NCBI GenBank assembly: GCA_030618975.1
Contig: JAUXCH010000364.1
Coordinates: forward strand, 1 to 5,722
Source of the DNA: Planctomycetia bacterium
GTDB lineage: Bacteria > Planctomycetota > PLA2 > JAEUHO01
DNA: 5,722 bases
Reading direction: 5' to 3'
The translations under genes were made by a program, and so were the position numbers. The notes beneath the pieces were generated by a model. It was not told the origin of the DNA. It worked only from the letters and a program-made list of their open reading frames with translations, and ran no database searches. Shown here in pieces: positions 5,368-5,722 of this stretch. The stretch's first letter is position 1; every line of letters starts with the position of its first letter.

Positions 5368-5722
5368 TCAAGACCGCATGCTCAACCAGAGGGCCAGCCC
5401 GACGGAGCCCAGGACGACGGTCGGCATCCACGCGATCATGACCGGGTTCAGGTCCCCGCTCGTCGCCAGGCGAACGGAGAGGAAGGAGGAGGCGTACACC
5501 AGCGACGACGCCAGCAAGGCGGTCGCCGAGCCCGGAAGCGACGACCGGCGCCCGAGGCCGAGACAGAAGGGCACGGCCAACAGGAGCAGGATCAGCGGGT
5601 TCAGGCACCGCGTGACCTGCTCGTGGACCATGTAGACGAAGCGTGGGTTGTCCGGATCCGCACGAACGAGATCGGCCGCCTCCGCCATGCTGAGCCCGAG
5701 GGCCAGGTCCTTCAGCACACTC
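5368..5722 (-). CDS. LptF/LptG-family permease, C-terminal part (gene continues beyond the right edge)
   Basis: About 118 C-terminal residues are visible, ending at a TGA at 5368-5370; the N-terminus lies outside the window. The sequence starts in a soluble region (DLALGLSMAEAADLV, then FVYMVHEQVTRC) and ends in three hydrophobic segments: LNPLILLLLAVPFCLGLG; ATALLASSLVYASSFLSV; and VMIAWMPTVVLGSVGLALWL. This is the layout of the last three membrane helices of YjgP/YjgQ-type proteins, which with LptB2 extract lipopolysaccharide from the inner membrane and pass it to the periplasmic bridge. I cannot decide between LptF and LptG from this part. The GTG near 5718 is not a plausible start, because the family is much longer and the frame stays open to the edge. 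It is the first visible gene of the minus-strand cluster, 53 bases upstream of the pseudouridine synthase gene. Confidence 0.82.
   Translation of the reverse strand, partial: SVLKDLALGLSMAEAADLVRADPDNPRFVYMVHEQVTRCLNPLILLLLAVPFCLGLGRRSSLPGSATALLASSLVYASSFLSVRLATSGDLNPVMIAWMPTVVLGSVGLALWLSMRS

Noticed and set aside
3731..5635. A 634-codon plus-strand open frame
   Set aside because: It is antisense to the methyltransferase, pseudouridine synthase and permease genes; its translation is Arg/Pro-rich without motifs. It is a shadow of high GC content.
1..5722. CRISPR arrays, tRNA or rRNA genes, tandem repeats, prophage genes
   Set aside because: I read through both strands and saw no regularly spaced repeats, tRNA-like cloverleaf, rRNA sequence or phage-type gene. 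A covariance-model scan was not possible here.

Overview
The window is GC-rich chromosomal DNA (about two-thirds G+C by eye, with strong G/C preference at third codon positions), apart from a distinctly AT-richer patch at the far left edge (roughly positions 1-98, about 42% G+C by hand count). The right edge encodes part of an LptF/LptG-type lipopolysaccharide transport permease, so the organism is very probably a Gram-negative with an outer membrane. The combination of high GC, an ECF-type sigma factor, a PIN/ribbon-helix-helix toxin-antitoxin pair and a large YiiX-like hydrolase fits an uncultured deltaproteobacterial/Myxococcota-like or similar high-GC lineage. That placement is inference only.

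Layout, left to right. (1) Positions 1-358, minus strand: the N-terminal half of an ECF-like sigma factor. Its recognisable homology stops abruptly at the AT-rich patch near position 98, and the frame runs off the window without a stop. This looks like an insertion-disrupted gene or an assembly join. (2) Positions 359-463: a short divergent intergenic region. (3) Positions 464-1897, plus strand: a 477-residue protein with a long, unrecognised helical N-terminal region and a C-terminal permuted papain-like (YiiX/YaeF, C92) amidase domain. (4) Positions 1904-2544, minus strand: a vapBC-like pair, with a ribbon-helix-helix antitoxin overlapping a PIN-domain toxin by 4 bases. An imperfect inverted repeat just upstream is a candidate operator. 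(5) Positions 2617-5722, minus strand: four genes in transcription order: an LptF/LptG permease C-terminus, an RluA-family pseudouridine synthase, a TrmH/SpoU-family 2'-O-ribose methyltransferase and the ribosome-assembly GTPase RsgA. The last three overlap by 4 bases at each junction and form a compact module of RNA modification and ribosome maturation.

The core of the window is therefore ordinary housekeeping (LPS transport, rRNA/tRNA modification, 30S maturation) beside accessory genes. I do not see a convincing undescribed multi-gene system. The points most worth a second look are the compositional junction inside the sigma factor gene, the unexplained N-terminal region of the C92 protein, the candidate toxin-antitoxin operator, and a G8 tract lying exactly in the ribosome-binding site and stop/start overlap between the pseudouridine synthase and methyltransferase genes.
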